Shown here: in pieces, positions 25,787-37,900 of the stretch
Position numbering within the stretch: the stretch's first letter is position 1
Layout: each line of letters starts with the position of its first letter
DNA from: Coffea arabica
Lineage: Eukaryota > Streptophyta > Magnoliopsida > Gentianales > Rubiaceae
NCBI RefSeq assembly: GCF_036785885.1
Contig: NC_092329.1
Location: forward strand, 1,612,001 to 1,676,000
Reading direction: 5' to 3'
DNA length: 64,000 nucleotides
Notes under the pieces: generated by a model
Database searches by the model: none
The model's input: only the letters and a program-made list of their open reading frames with translations
What the model was told of the DNA's origin: nothing
Translations under genes and position numbers: made by a program

Positions 25787-26886
25787 TAAGTTCAAATGAC
25801 ATTAATATTGCTTTTTGCTAAAGATAATACTACAAATTTTGGTTAATCCCAATTTGTGCTCATCAACAAATGAGATAATCGCATTTTACAATTGACTTTG
25901 GCCTCTCCCATTAACACAAATAAGGGTGCTATTTAGTATTAACCATACATTATTCCCCTAATATATGTCCTAGTTATCCTAATTCTTAGTTTGCCTTCTA
26001 ACTTTAGTTGTCAGCATTCTGACCTTTGTCTCTTTTATTTTTTTGAAATTAGTTATCATTTTTATTTTTATTTTGAGCAAATAAAGTAATCATCTATCCA
26101 TTAGTTTCTTTTCTAAAGTTTCTATTTGTCAAAGAATTAAGCTTTATGTGTACTTATGTTTTATTATTATTTCATCACATGTAGAGATTCTACGTTAACT
26201 TGTTTATCTTTTATTTGTTATAATTCATAGTTGGGAAGGTTGGATGGGGAAGTGAAGGGGTGGTTGGTAGTGGCAGTGGTAAAGGGGAAGGGAGAGGTAA
26301 TTATACAGTGTTGGCATGTTTTTTGATGTTATTTTTTGGTGTGTTTTTTGGGAGATTACTCTAGTTTTTGGCATTTTATTAGGAAAAAAAGGACTAGTTG
26401 TTAAAAAAAATTTTCAATCCAAATACACCCACAATCAAAACCAGTTTTCCGAACATGAGATGGAAAATGGTGCTGTAATAGCTTCCATCTCCATTTTGTA
26501 CTCAGCAATTCACTTTATAGATAAAAGTACTACGCCACCATGAATGAATGACATATAATCAGTCGTCCTGCTATCGTATAAATTCCTGCCTGGTATTGGT
26601 TTTATATATTCACATGGATTTAAGACTTGTATTTGTTTTATATATTTACCAGGAATCTATGCACCTTAGCTTGTAAGTTCTGGGAGGTAAAGGAGACTAA
26701 GGAAGGATGGCAAAGAATTGACAATTTCATCTGGACTTAAACGAGGCAGTTTTATCCAAACTTAACCCAACTTAAACGAGGCAGTTTTATTCAGACTTAA
26801 CCAGATTAATCATTAACAACAATAGGATAGTGATTGTTTTTTTTTTTTTTGAATTTTTCTAGTTGGTGCACATATTTGTTAATTTA

Positions 26887-27298
26887 GGGTGCATTTGATA
26901 AATTGAAGTGTAAATACTAAAATATGAAATCTGACATTTGAACTATGAATTCAATAAGTAACTGAATTATTGAGTGATGAGTGAATTACTTACCACTTAT
27001 TTCTTGAAACAAGTTTTGTCTACAAATTTTAGTGCCATAATCAATTCAACTGTTCTATTTGTCATCAAATGCGTCTAAGCATGTTGAGATTCAAACGCAT
27101 TAAATTTTGAGTAAATCTTATACATAATGACGGTGTATACACTATCACAGTTGGATATACGACACATATGCAAAATTTGAGTTTTAAATTCAAATTCGAA
27201 TTACGTGTTATGTATCTAATGAGGAAAGTATATATACTGTCAGTGTATAGATGATTAAATCTTAAATTTTAGTACTGAATTATATTATCAAACAGGAT
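26887..27298. mobile_element. Tourist-like MITE, copy 2, interrupted by another element
   Basis: Begins GGGTGCATTTGATAA and ends TTATCAAACAGG, alignable with the copy at 25524-25786 (shared internal phrases such as CAAGTTTTG and TATCAAAC). The right third is split by a 153-bp insertion at 27109-27261. Noncoding. Confidence 0.5.
27109..27261. mobile_element. Small MITE nested in Tourist-like copy 2
   Basis: A 153-bp unit with imperfect inverted ends (GAGTAAATC at the left; the reverse complement of the right end is GATTTAATC) and related inner sequence (GTATACAC, CTATACAC). It is flanked by a perfect 9-bp duplication, TTAAATTTT, at 27100-27108 and 27262-27270. The nonamer and its absence as a duplicate in the uninterrupted copy support insertion. 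A 9-bp duplication suggests a Mutator-type element. Confidence 0.6.
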
Positions 27299-28287
27299 TT
27301 TATACTAAATTTATTATATATGAATGCACCTACTCGCACTTATTATACCTTATATTGAGATACTTAACCAAATTAACAATGTTCTCACCAAAAAATTAAC
27401 ATCCAATCCCCTATTCACAAGTGCTATGTGCTAACCCATTAGCCAAATCCTTTATTTATTTATTTATTTTTTAACAAAGATTGTTAGCACTTATTGTCTT
27501 TTTATTAGTTGCACACACTTCTCTATAACCACTCCACATTGTCAATTGTTGAATTAACCGTCACTTTCTCTAAAATAAACGGTCATTTTAAAACACTTTT
27601 TTGGCACAGGATGACTTTCTAACAAAAATAATTATTCTAGCAACTTTAATATCTTTTCATTAGTTGGTACACACATTGGACGTGTACCTCAAGCACTAGT
27701 ATGATTAATTGTTAATCACATTAATTGCACCTCCTTATATTTAGACACATTATCAAAATAACAACGTTGTCATTAAAAATTAGTTTGGAAAGTAAAATTT
27801 ATTTAATTTTTTTTTATATTTTTTGTAAACACATTTTTTAATCATCTATTTACACCATATACATTAAATTGTTACAATATAATTTTTGTCATAAAAATTC
27901 TAAAAAAATAGCAATCCAAATCAGTGTCCGATAACACTCGATAGTCAAACCCGTTATCTTTTTTAGCAAAGATTATTAGCACTTAATTATTAGTTAGTAA
28001 TTGACCAATATTTGATTTTTTGACTTTTCAAAGACCGAACTAAAAATAGGTTGATTTTTTGAACCGCGACGGTATGCACGCCGTCACCTCATCATAAAAT
28101 CGACTTGAAAAAATTTGCAATAGAGGGCCCCCGCTTTCCCGAATGCCAATCCCATCACCACTCTTGTCCTAATGCGGGTTCACCAGTCGGTCCATGATGA
28201 TATGAAACCGAACCAGTAGGCCCCCGGTCCCCGTAAACTTTTCCTTTTTAGTGTCATACTGAGACTTAATTTGAGAAGTTGCGTACC

Positions 28288-29126
28288 TAGACCTGTCAAA
28301 TGGTCAAATTCGGGCCGAAATTCATTATTCCGGACCTGAACCCGTCACACTATACCGGTTCCGTATCCGGCTCGTCTATCCGACGGATATTCTACTATAT
28401 GTTCCGGATTTGGGTTCGGGTTCGGGTCCGGGTCCAGGTCTACTCGAAAAAATGACTGAAACCTGTTTTACAACAAAATTAAAAACGAAACCTATTTTGA
28501 CAAAAATTAAAAACAAAACATGTTTTGTAGCAAATTTGACATTCAAGTATAAATCATAAATTACAAAGCCAATCACAAAGTTGTAACGGAAGAGGTGCAG
28601 CTTAACAATGGATCTCCAAGTTGCAACGGAAGAGGTGCGGCTGTTTGGTTAGCTATGGATCTCCAACTCCTAGTTGCAACGATTGCTGATCTCCAAGTTG
28701 CAATGGATCTCCAAGAGGTGTGGCTTGGTCAGTGATGGATCTCCAAGAGTTGTGGCTTGGTCAATCATCAATTTGTCACTGGAGTCTGGAGGTGAAGCTG
28801 TGGAGGAGCAAAAGAAAAGTAAAGACTAAAGACTAAAGAGAGTAAAGAGAGACTGAGAGGTGCGGCGGCTTAAGAGTAAAGAGTGTATTAGGGTTTGGAT
28901 AATATTTAATTGTTTGGGCCTTTGGGGTATAGAAGTAAATTTGGGATATATTATTGGTATATATATATTAATCTATTTTATATATGGATACGGGTCGGAA
29001 TGCTATATTCCGTATCCGACCCGTTATTGTTTGATAAAACGGATCCGGGAAACGGAATTATATTCCTACCCAGACTTGTAAAAAATTGACGGATCCGAGT
29101 CTAGACCCGGACCGTTGACAGGCCTA
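28288..29126. mobile_element. Non-autonomous hAT element
   Basis: Terminal inverted repeats TAGACCTGTCAA at the left and TTGACAGGCCTA at the right (one mismatch). The 8-bp target-site duplication is TGCGTACC (28280-28287) and TGCGTATC (29127-29134), with 7 of 8 matching. Subterminal regions contain inverted GGGTCCGG/CGGATCCG-like motifs. The centre has a degenerate tandem repeat of GGATCTCCAAGTTGCAACG units at about 28570-28775. No transposase is present. Confidence 0.8.
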
Positions 29127-29344
29127 TGCGTATCCAGACGACGCAGATCCCAATCCTAATTGCCTAGGCGGTTAACATGAGTTCTATGATGAGGCAAGTT
29201 CATTCGCTGGCTAACCTCTACAAACCTGCAATTTTAGCCCTCAGGCCATTTATTTTACTCAAATAGGTCTCAAAAAAAAAATCATATAGGAGTGAGTGGG
29301 TATCAAAATTTTAATGAAATTAAATTTGATCCATAATATGTTAA

Positions 29345-29480
29345 GGCCCCGTTTGGATTGCATTTTCTATGAAAAAATTACCGTAGCGATTCGATGTATG
29401 TGAGGAAAAAAATGAAATAGAAAAATGTGATCACGAAAAACGACGCAATTTTCCGGCAGAAAATGACAATCCAAACAGGG
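29345..29480. mobile_element. Short Tourist-like MITE (136 bp)
   Basis: Left end GGCCCCGTTTGGATTG and right end CAATCCAAACAGGG are inverted copies of each other apart from the outermost bases. TAA occurs on both sides. Noncoding. Confidence 0.7.
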
Positions 29481-30103
29481 TAAAGTTTTGGACAAAAAGG
29501 CCAACTAACAGAATTCGACCAATTGGAACGCTATGAGATTCATTTTGTTGTTTTGACTAATGCATACGTGACCGTCACTTCGCTCCTTTTAATGGTTTCC
29601 CCAAAATTTTATAAATTGTTTGTTTTACAACATTTGAAGCAACCTTTTTTTAGTTTTTTTTTTTTGGGTAGAAATTTGAAGCACCAGGGAATTCTAGAGT
29701 TATTTAAATGTAGAAATCTTAAGACCGACGTTGCCGCAATTACGATCATCCGCAGGAGCTAAAATGTATCTTTATCCTGATAACGGTCATACCGTGCCTT
29801 ACCTAGCCAGTGGGCAGTAGCCCCAACGGCCCTACCCTATCCTTAAGATTTTTGGGAAGTTTGACTTTCAATTTTCCAACGAGCCAAAAGAAAACAAGCA
29901 AGAAAACCAGCAATTAAGGAGGTCCCATTTGGAATGTTATTATTTTTTGAATTTTTTTTTAAAATACATTATTGTTATAAGTGAAATAAAAAGTGATTGA
30001 TAAATTTATTTATAAAAAGCATAAAAATTTTCTCATTAGACGCCCGTGGCCTCTCCAGTGATACTTCTCTGCTACCATTGACAGATACTACGAGCAAGTC
30101 TTA

Positions 30104-30432
30104 TTAACACATATGTACTAAATGTGTAGAGGTGTGCCAAGAGAGTTCCTTTTTTTGTGATGTGGCAAAATATTATTGGACAATTTGTGGTCGTCCTTGT
30201 CCGTGAGAATTGAACGTGTTTGTGCAAAAAAAAATTCCGAATAGGAATGTTATTATTGTATTTTTAATTAACACATATGTACTAAATGTGTAGAGGTATG
30301 CCAAAAGAGTTCCTTTTTTAGTGAGATGGCAAAATATTATTGGACAATTTGTGGTCGTCCTTGTCCGTGAGAATTGAACGTGTTTGTGCAAAAAAAAAAT
30401 TCCGAATGGGAATGTTATTATTGTATTTTTAA
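30104..30432. repeat. Two-copy tandem repeat, period 164 bp
   Basis: Units 30104-30267 and 30268-about 30432 are nearly identical. Each includes TTAACACATATGTACTAAAT, a central 'GGACAATTTGTGGTCGTCC' and a TGTTATTATTGTATTTTT tail. The centre of each unit contains the short palindrome GGACAATTTGTGGTCGTCC/TTGTCCGTGAG. No coding potential is evident. Confidence 0.75.
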
Positions 30433-32418
30433 ATGAATGCTACATGCCATCACTTTCCTTGCATCCGATTGGACCCCTTTAGTATTTCTATTTTGGCTTT
30501 CCCAAGATGTATTGGAAGTTGATTGTCATCATCGTAATAATTGTTCAGTTGACTATAAGGGCAATTGTATTACAATTTTGCCCTCCCATCATATCTTTCT
30601 TGCTGATGACAACAAATTCATTTTGGTTTTACCGTTGTCTTCATCTTTTTTGTGGTCAGATCAAGAGGTAAAATTCTATTTACCTTTGGGTTGTATTTGT
30701 AAAAAACACATCCATTACTGTTGACGGCTATTGAAACTTGAAAGGATCTATCGGATCTGACTGTAGCACTTTCTTTGTTCTGTCCAAAAACTCACCGCTG
30801 CAGCTAAAGCTATGCATTCTTGCCCGGATTTTCTGCTCACACTCATGGTTAGTGATGTGTTTAGTTTTTGCATCCCTTTTTTCTATTATTGTTTATAGCA
30901 CGATAGTCTATCTTCCCTCTTACATGATTGTGTGTTTGCCAGTTGCTTTGGTTAGTTCTTATTTTCTGCTCTGTTTCTTCGAAGCGTCTTCTTCGTTTTG
31001 CTCTTGTTGACACAGATTCGTCAAGTGAGCTTTTTCTTTTAGTGAACTATTTTGTCTATAATCCTGTTTATTCCAATATGTTTTTTGGTCCGTCATTCAT
31101 CGACTAATTCAGGTTTACTTTCTCTGTTTATGGGTGTTTTCTATTTTGCCGTTGCATTAAGGTAAGGCTATTTTAAATTTTCTGTCTTCTTTGATTCTTT
31201 GTTCTACCTTTCATTTGTCCATTGGTCGTTCTTATTTGTGTTCTGCCTTTTTCTCCTCTTTTCCCTTTACATTTTGCATGCAGCTTTCTTCATATGTGGT
31301 TGCTGTAACGAGCTTTTTTTTCTTTGTCATCTTGTGTTATATATTTGGAGCCTGTATTGATTCAGGTTAGCTGATCATTCTCTCTCTTTTTTTTTAGCTT
31401 TTTGTTCTAACAGTTTTTTGTTTCTTGTATTGATAAACTGCTACAAGAACATAGAATCTACTGTTAAAAATAAGAACTTTAATTATGAGACTTGAAACCC
31501 TTCAAGACTTCAATTTGATTAACGTTTATTGATTATCATATCTAAAATCGTACTTGATCTTCACATAAGAAGATGTTATCCTTTTTTCCTTTCTTTTAAA
31601 GCAACATTTTTTCAGCTTGATAATAAGACTGGAAGAAGGAGGGGTTCATTAATAATAGCTGGGACAAGTGATAAGAAATGTACCATGAATGATTGATAAA
31701 AGTTAGGGAAAGTTATAATCAAGAAATTAAGAAGATAATGAAAGATGTGAAGCTTTTTATTATTTTCTGAGGAGCAAAAATGTTAAGTGTTATCCTTGGA
31801 AAATTGGCCATTTGGAGCAGTCAATTTGAACCAAGAACAAAGCTCGTATTGAGCCAACTCCCCAATTCATGGGAGACATTGTGAGCACTCTTCTCTCACA
31901 AAATTGTAGCAAATGTTGCTTAATCAAGAATCATTACAATTGATTACTTAGAAACATATATGAATTCAAGAGTCCTTTATGCCTTGTAGAAGTATATACT
32001 CTATCTTTCCTTCCATTTGGTTCTGTACTGGTCTCCAGGTCTTCCGACTTTCACTGGAAATCAGAAACTGCTCTACAAAGTCTTACCCACTCCAATTTCC
32101 AGGCGTCCCCCTCTCTCCTTTGTTTTCCCTTTTCCTTTTCTCAATCAATCAATCTTACTCTGCTCTTTTGCTCCTCTTCGCTATTTTTTTAACACAAGTC
32201 AATATTCTTCTCTCCATCTCTCTCTTTTTTTGTTTTTTGTTTGTCTCTCAAGTCCACTGCATTCTCCATTTTAATTTTGTGTATGCTGTTTTTGTCCCTT
32301 GATTAAATTTTCTTTTATTCTCTATTAAATTTTATTTGCTGTTCTAGATTTCCAGTTGATCTCATCTCAAGCGAACTCTTAGGCAGACAGACACCCAAAA
32401 ATACTCCAACTTTCACTA
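30433..32418. other. T-rich DNA upstream of the TatD-like exons
   Basis: No protein homology seen. The composition is strongly T-rich with CTTTTTTC-type runs, like plant introns or 5' leaders. The part 31990-32418 may be promoter and 5' leader carried along with the TatD fragment, since it runs directly into its start codon at 32419. The left boundary of the linked Helitron probably lies somewhere here or further left, but no convincing 5' terminus was found. Confidence 0.3.
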
Positions 32419-33763
32419 ATGGCGACTATCCGAATGATTGGCAAGTAACCCTTTTCTGTATTTGTCATGAATAAGGCACCGAGTTATTTTAATCATGTTT
32501 AATGATATAGTATTTGTGGGGTTTTAACTTGAACAGATATAGCAGTCAATCTCACTGGTATGTCAAATCTTAAATCTTTCTAAAACGCTTTCCGTGAAAC
32601 ATAGTTTTTTCAGTAAACCTACTTTTAATGCATAAATGAATTTCAATTACAGATGGTATGTTCAAAGGAATATACAACGGCAAGAAATACCATGTGGCAG
32701 ATATTGTTGCAGTACTCAGCAGGGCTTGGAGTGCCGGTGTTGATCGAATTATTGTAAGTATATATCCCTTAACAAAACTTTGATCTTTTTCATATGGATA
32801 TGTCTCGTGCGACTATTTTTCTGGTTGATATTACTATTAGTTTGTTGCAAAGGATAAGTTTGCAGCCTATTAGTAGGGTTTTTTTTTCAGGGGTTGGGAA
32901 AGGAGTATCAGCGGTCCCACAAAATGAAACTCTACTTGTAGTTAGATAGATGGTATTATTAACTCAGGCTGTTTGATAGTTTGGCTTGCTCAATAAATTG
33001 AGAGAATATGAACTTTGGGTCTTTTGAAGTTTCATTTTTGGAGAAGTTCAACCTCTTGTTTTAATATCATAGAGGATGGATGAGCTTGTAAAATTTGCTG
33101 ATTTGTAATTCATTCCGTTTTATTGGAGTAACAGAACTGAGAGGTTTATTTCTTGTTGGTAAGGTTGGTTATTTGCCTTCTGTAATTGGGATTAATCATG
33201 CTAAATGATTCTTTAGTTGTCTTGCATTTTCTGTCCTAGGTTACTGGTGGATTTCTAGAGGAATCAAAAGAAGCTCTTGCTATTGCTGAAACTGATGGTT
33301 AGCCAGACACGTTTTCCTTCGTTAGATTTTTTATCTTTCTCTGCCATTTGTCTCTCGCTTGGCGCCTTATACCCTATAGTCTTAGCAATCCATTTTCCCT
33401 TGCAGCAAGACTTTTTTGCATGGTTGATGTGCACCCAACAAGATGCAAAGTGACTGTTGATACTCTTCTGAATGCCATCCTTAAGTTATTGAACGTGTGA
33501 GAATAAGGATGAATGGATACATTTGTGATCGATTCAGGAATTTGATGAGAGTGGGGATCCCGAAAAGCATTTTCAGTCTCTTCTCTCATTGACTAAAGAG
33601 GGGGTTGAGAAAGGAAAGGTAAACTAAAGTGCTGCATTTAGAAGAACATAGAAAAGATTACTTTAGATACATGTATCTTCCTCAATTTTCTTAATGCGAC
33701 AATTTAATTTTTGTAAGGTGGCAGCAATTGGTGAATGTGGACTGGACTATGACAGGCTTCATT
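32419..33763 (+). pseudogene. TatD-type DNase/hydrolase gene, 5' half only
   Basis: Exons at 32419-32440, 32537-32557, 32653-32753, 33240-33297, 33406-33449, 33538-33618 and 33718-about 33763 read as MATIRMIG, DIAVNLTDGMFKG..., VTGGFLEESKEALAIAETD, RLFCMVDVHPTRCK, EFDESGDPEKHFQ and VAAIGECGLDYDRLH. This is the N-terminal half of a TatD-family metal-dependent nuclease (TIM-barrel). The usual continuation after GLDYDR is absent: the sequence leaves TatD at about 33763 and becomes MutS2-like. The first intron has GC rather than GT at its donor (ATTG then GCAAGT). The remaining catalytic half is missing, so it cannot be an active TatD enzyme. Introns are retained, so this is a DNA-level copy, not a retrocopy. 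Confidence 0.85.
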
Positions 33764-33794
33764 GCTAAAAGAATCCAATGCCAGATGATTTGGG

Positions 33795-34985
33795 GAAGCG
33801 TAGGGGAATCCAATGCCATAAACAATGCTAAAAGAATTGGCTTTGATGAGAAGATAATTAACTGTGCCCAAGCATGGATAAACAAGTTGACCTCACAGAA
33901 GGTACAGATGCAGAAAGATTTGCTGCACCAGTAACTAATGGAAGAAAGAAGTAGATTAGAAATTCAAGCAAATAAAGCTGCATCTCTTCACTCGGATATT
34001 ATGAGCATTTATTATGAGGTATGCATAAGTTGCATGATTGTAAATATTTAATCTTTGAGGAAAGAGATACTTGTTATGAGACAATATGCAATGAAAATGT
34101 TTTTCTCCTATTTTATTGTAGTCCCGGATTACCATATCTAGCCTGCTTCCTTCATTTATGTTTATCGTCACATAAGTTGCACAGAAAGCTGAAGCAGTTG
34201 CATACAGCACTAGTGTAACGTGTTTGCTCGTATTGGTAGGCAAGGAATGGCTTTTCTCTCTTCTTGGCAACTTCTGTTGCCCATGATATCTATCATTTTT
34301 TATTTTAATTTCTTAACCTATACATGTATCCATTTATATAAGTGTATTTTATTTATACACTACATGCTATTACATATAGGTGAGTACATCATATAATGTA
34401 CAAGCGTATTTTTCCCCTTTTGTTTCACTTCAACTTTTAAAAGAGGTGAAAAGTGGTGAATACTCTTCTTTGTTACCTTACAGTTTGCACCCTCTTTTGC
34501 TTCATAACTTTCTGTTTACTCCATTTTTCCTTCCTAAATTGAAGATAATAAATGCGGCAGATGACTTTGAAGGGCGTGAGACAGCTCTTGAGACCAAGGA
34601 GAGCCAACAGATCCAACAGGAATTGAAGGCTGTGAAGAGGGAAATTTAAGATATAGTGCATGAATTTGAGAACCAACTTAAAAATGCTGATGCAGATAAG
34701 TACAATCTGCTGCTGAAGAAAGCAGAGTCTGCAATTGCATCCCTTGTTGAAGCTCATCAGCCTACTGATGGTCTTTCTATTGGGAATACGGACAGTAGGT
34801 TGTATGTACCACAGCCTGGTGAGCAAATATATGTCAAGGGATTTGGGAAAAAGTTGGCTACTGTAATTGAAGCACCTGGAGATGATGACATGGTCCTTCT
34901 CCAACATGGAAAAGTCTGAGTACATGTGAATAAACACAGTGTAGGAGCTCTTGCAAATACTGGTATTAGTGGTGGAACAGCTTCT
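33795..34985 (+). pseudogene. MutS2-like (chloroplast-type MutS homologue) gene, 3' part
   Basis: In-frame stretches read ESNAINNAKRIGFDEKIINC, LEIQANKAASLHSDIMSIYY, NAADDFEGRETALETKESQQ, HEFENQLKNADADKYNLLLK, VYVKGFGKK-like and VLLQHGKV. This matches the region downstream of the ATPase in plant MutS2 proteins. An intron remains between 34018 and about 34545. The frame is broken by stops near 33934, 34647 and 34917, and the N-terminal core and ATPase of MutS2 are absent. Directly before it, GAATCCAATGCCA occurs twice within 60 bp, marking the junction with the TatD part. It cannot be functional as MutS2. Confidence 0.8.
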
Positions 34986-36057
34986 AATCAGGCATGAGGA
35001 GTAATATCAAATTTTTTAATTATTGGCGATTATTCCAAAGTTCTTAATATATTGTCCCTACGCATGATGCTATGAATTGTTCAGCATTTTTTAATAATGC
35101 TACTCTATTAAATGATTATCCTTTTTTTTTTGTCAGCCAACTTTTGGGAACACACATTATTCATCAACTTCTCAATTTGGACATATCATGTACAGTTGTT
35201 CTGAAATTGGATATTAATTGCGAGAGGAAACTAGTACTGCATGTGGACATTAGCTCTCGGCATCAGTTAAACAGAAGACAATGGGCATTTTTTCTGCACA
35301 ATTGCCTAAATGTTTTTCGTATATTTCATAGCACAATGCTCTCTATTTGAGAAGCAATGTGATATATAGGTATCAACAGACAACCTGCTATTGCTTTGTG
35401 GAAAGGCTTCTACATTGCATAGATCAGCTGATGCTTTTAACCATTGACTGGAACATATGTTGCCCTGTAATGTTTGTTTACCTCCTAATCCAACAGTTAA
35501 ACATCCTTGCGTGCTTCACCTAATTATGATTAGCTTGCTTTATGTCAATTAATCGTTCTATAGTGGAAAGTTAAGACACTAAATGTGTTTCTTATGGAAC
35601 CCGAGGGACTGAATTGGTGCAAACTCCAACTATTAGGTACTAAAGTTATTAGACATTTAAAGAATTGTCTTTTGGTTTGAGGATTTTCATTCTGAATATA
35701 ACTTTCATTTATATCATCTTCCATCAGGTGTAATTGATTGATCTGCATTGTACTTATTAGTTGAATGTTGTGATTCTCTATACTACATCAATTTTGAGAT
35801 TAAAATGATCAACTATTTGTTGGAGCATACGCTACTAAATCTGATGGCAGCGGATGTACCTGTTAGCATTGTAGGGAGTTATGAGAACTCTCAGGAGCCT
35901 TAGAAGCTTCTCCAGAACGAGCAATAGTGAGGAGGTTTCCTATGGATCTGTGTTTCAAACATCCAACAATACAGTTTCTTATTAGCTTACTCAGCAACAC
36001 TGGGCATGTCAGTCTTTGAAATTTACACTGCGCGTAGGCGCGGTGAGCACCTCCTAG

Positions 36058-37519
36058 TATATTGAATAAGCTCCTGTACCATTCTCATTGCTTCCTTTTG
36101 AGATCAACAATCTTTTAATTGGCCATTAAAAGGTTGAGATATTAATTTTACTTCTCCGGCGTCATGTTTTGTGCTAATACAAAAGGCCAGTCGGTTTTGT
36201 ACCACTGTGGGTAGTTGGTGCTAAAAAGTTCCAAAAAAAAGGACTCGATACCGCCGCGTGTGCTATTGAACTGATAAATTTTTATTTTTTTTTTACATAT
36301 TTTGTGAATACATTTTAAATTTTCATACATCAAATCGTTACAATATATTTTTTTTATAAAAATTTTTAAGATATGTAGGACTTTATTAAGTCCTTAAATA
36401 GAGGCATAAACATGATATCTATTCTAATTCTAATTCCCAAACACAGCTCAATCACGTCTCCTAAACCAACTTTGACATCCAATTTTAATCTAGTCATCAA
36501 ATAAAAAATATAACTCTAAAACTACTAAACCTCTGAAAAGACTTTTGGTTTTTTAAAATATGCCTAACATTTTGCAACCTCCCTTCTCGCAGGCATGATT
36601 CACTTTCTTCAACCTTCTTACTAGAAACTCCTTGCTCCAAAGTTTTCATTTACGCTATTGTAGGCGTCAAAAATCCTAAACAATAACAATCAGAAACGCC
36701 CTTGTGTGTTTTGCAAAAGGAACCCTTCTTTTTAGAGTTGAACTAGGGACCCATGATTATTTCATTTGGCCAATTTCTCTCTTAGCTAAACTATCTTGTG
36801 GACGAAGCACTTTTTCAATGTTCTTAAGAAACACTAAAATCTACTACTACAACCGTAACGAGCACACCAAAATCAACCAATCCAAACAGCAGCTTCCTTA
36901 GCCTTAAAAATCCACCCACAAAAAGGAATTTTAAAGAAAATAAAAAAGAAACCAGAAAAAGAACAAAACTTGCAAAATCAACCTTGACTTGACAATCAAA
37001 ACGTGCCTTCGAAGATGTACCAGTTCGTTCGCGTGATAAAAGCAATTCCAATGAGGACCGGCAATGACATGACATGCACGATCGGCACCGGACGTGACCT
37101 GTGCACTATTATATCCTATCCTTTGATGAAAGCACCACCTCCCATGCTCAGCGTGTGCCCAAGTCCGGAATTACCACTTTCAAAATGACTATCGAATGTG
37201 GTACCAAAACTCTTAACAAAAAAATCAGCGATGGGTCCTAACTTTTAAGCAACACGACAGACTAATTTACATGGTCCGTCCTAGATAACTGATAACACAC
37301 AGCAGCTGCACGGTCCCAATTCCAAAGTCTAATCCCTTCCTACATCATTTTGAACTACCAAAATGAATTATCAACACAAACACCCAACACAATCATCAGT
37401 TTTACAATGGTCGCGGAACTAAGATCAGCAGCTTATTGAGCATATATTATATGGAGGCCAGTACTGAAAAGTTAGTTGCTATATTTTCTTCTCCTCTACG
37501 AGTTTGCCACCCCTAGCTC
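36058..37519. other. Intergenic DNA with MITE-like debris
   Basis: No gene supported. The stretch 36280-36375 resembles 27820-27910 (AT-rich, ATCAAATCGTTACAATATAT and TTATAAAAATTTT motifs), suggesting two decayed copies of one repeat. The rest shows nothing recognisable. Confidence 0.3.
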
Positions 37520-37900
37520 ATAGTTGTCAAAATCGCGATTAGATCCTACGATCCGGATAACCAAAATCGATCCGGATCGTATTCAGAATCGCAAATCATA
37601 TTAATCTCTTATTCAGAATCGCAAATCATATTAATCTCTGTAGGATCGCATAGAATCGTAGCAGGATCGGTAGGATCGTACGATCCTACAATTTTTTTGT
37701 AAATTTGTGAAATACGAATCTCCATTTTGCAAGTAAATGAAAATATTTGTGATATATTTGTAATTTATCAAAGAATTGCAACCTTTAATTGCAATTAGGA
37801 GCTTTTGGTAGGATCTTACGATTCTCCGATCCGATCCTACGATCCGATCCTGTGAAACTAAAATCGATCCTACGTAGGATTCCGATTTTACAAACCTTGC
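37520..37900. mobile_element. hAT-like MITE with GATCC/GGATC-rich interior
   Basis: Inverted termini GTTGTCAAAATCG and CGATTTTACAAACC. Flanking octamers CCTAGCTC (37512-37519) and CCTAGCTA (37901-37908) match at 7 of 8 positions, as a hAT target-site duplication would. The interior is made of GGATCGTA/TACGATCC motifs on both strands, and a 26-bp unit starting ATTCAGAATCGCAAATC is repeated directly near 37580-37640. Confidence 0.6.

Larger units (their letters stand above)
32419..36057 (+). mobile_element. Helitron 3' terminus with captured TatD and MutS2 fragments (5' end not located)
   Basis: At the right end a hairpin (CTGCGC, loop GTAG, GCGCGG) lies at about 36028-36043, then an 11-nt spacer, then CTAG at 36054-36057 followed by T. 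This is the 3' signature of a plant Helitron. The two gene fragments upstream are in the same orientation, retain introns and are joined mid-gene, as is usual for Helitron-captured DNA. The start given is only the first captured exon; the true 5' TC end lies further left and was not identified. Other parts (35000-36000) are AT-rich with no recognised gene. That capture was by this Helitron is inference. Confidence 0.6.

Noticed and set aside
35815-35960. Possible third captured gene fragment (reads MAADVPVSIVGSYENSQEP) before the Helitron end
   Set aside because: Too short and not recognised; could not be matched to a family by eye.
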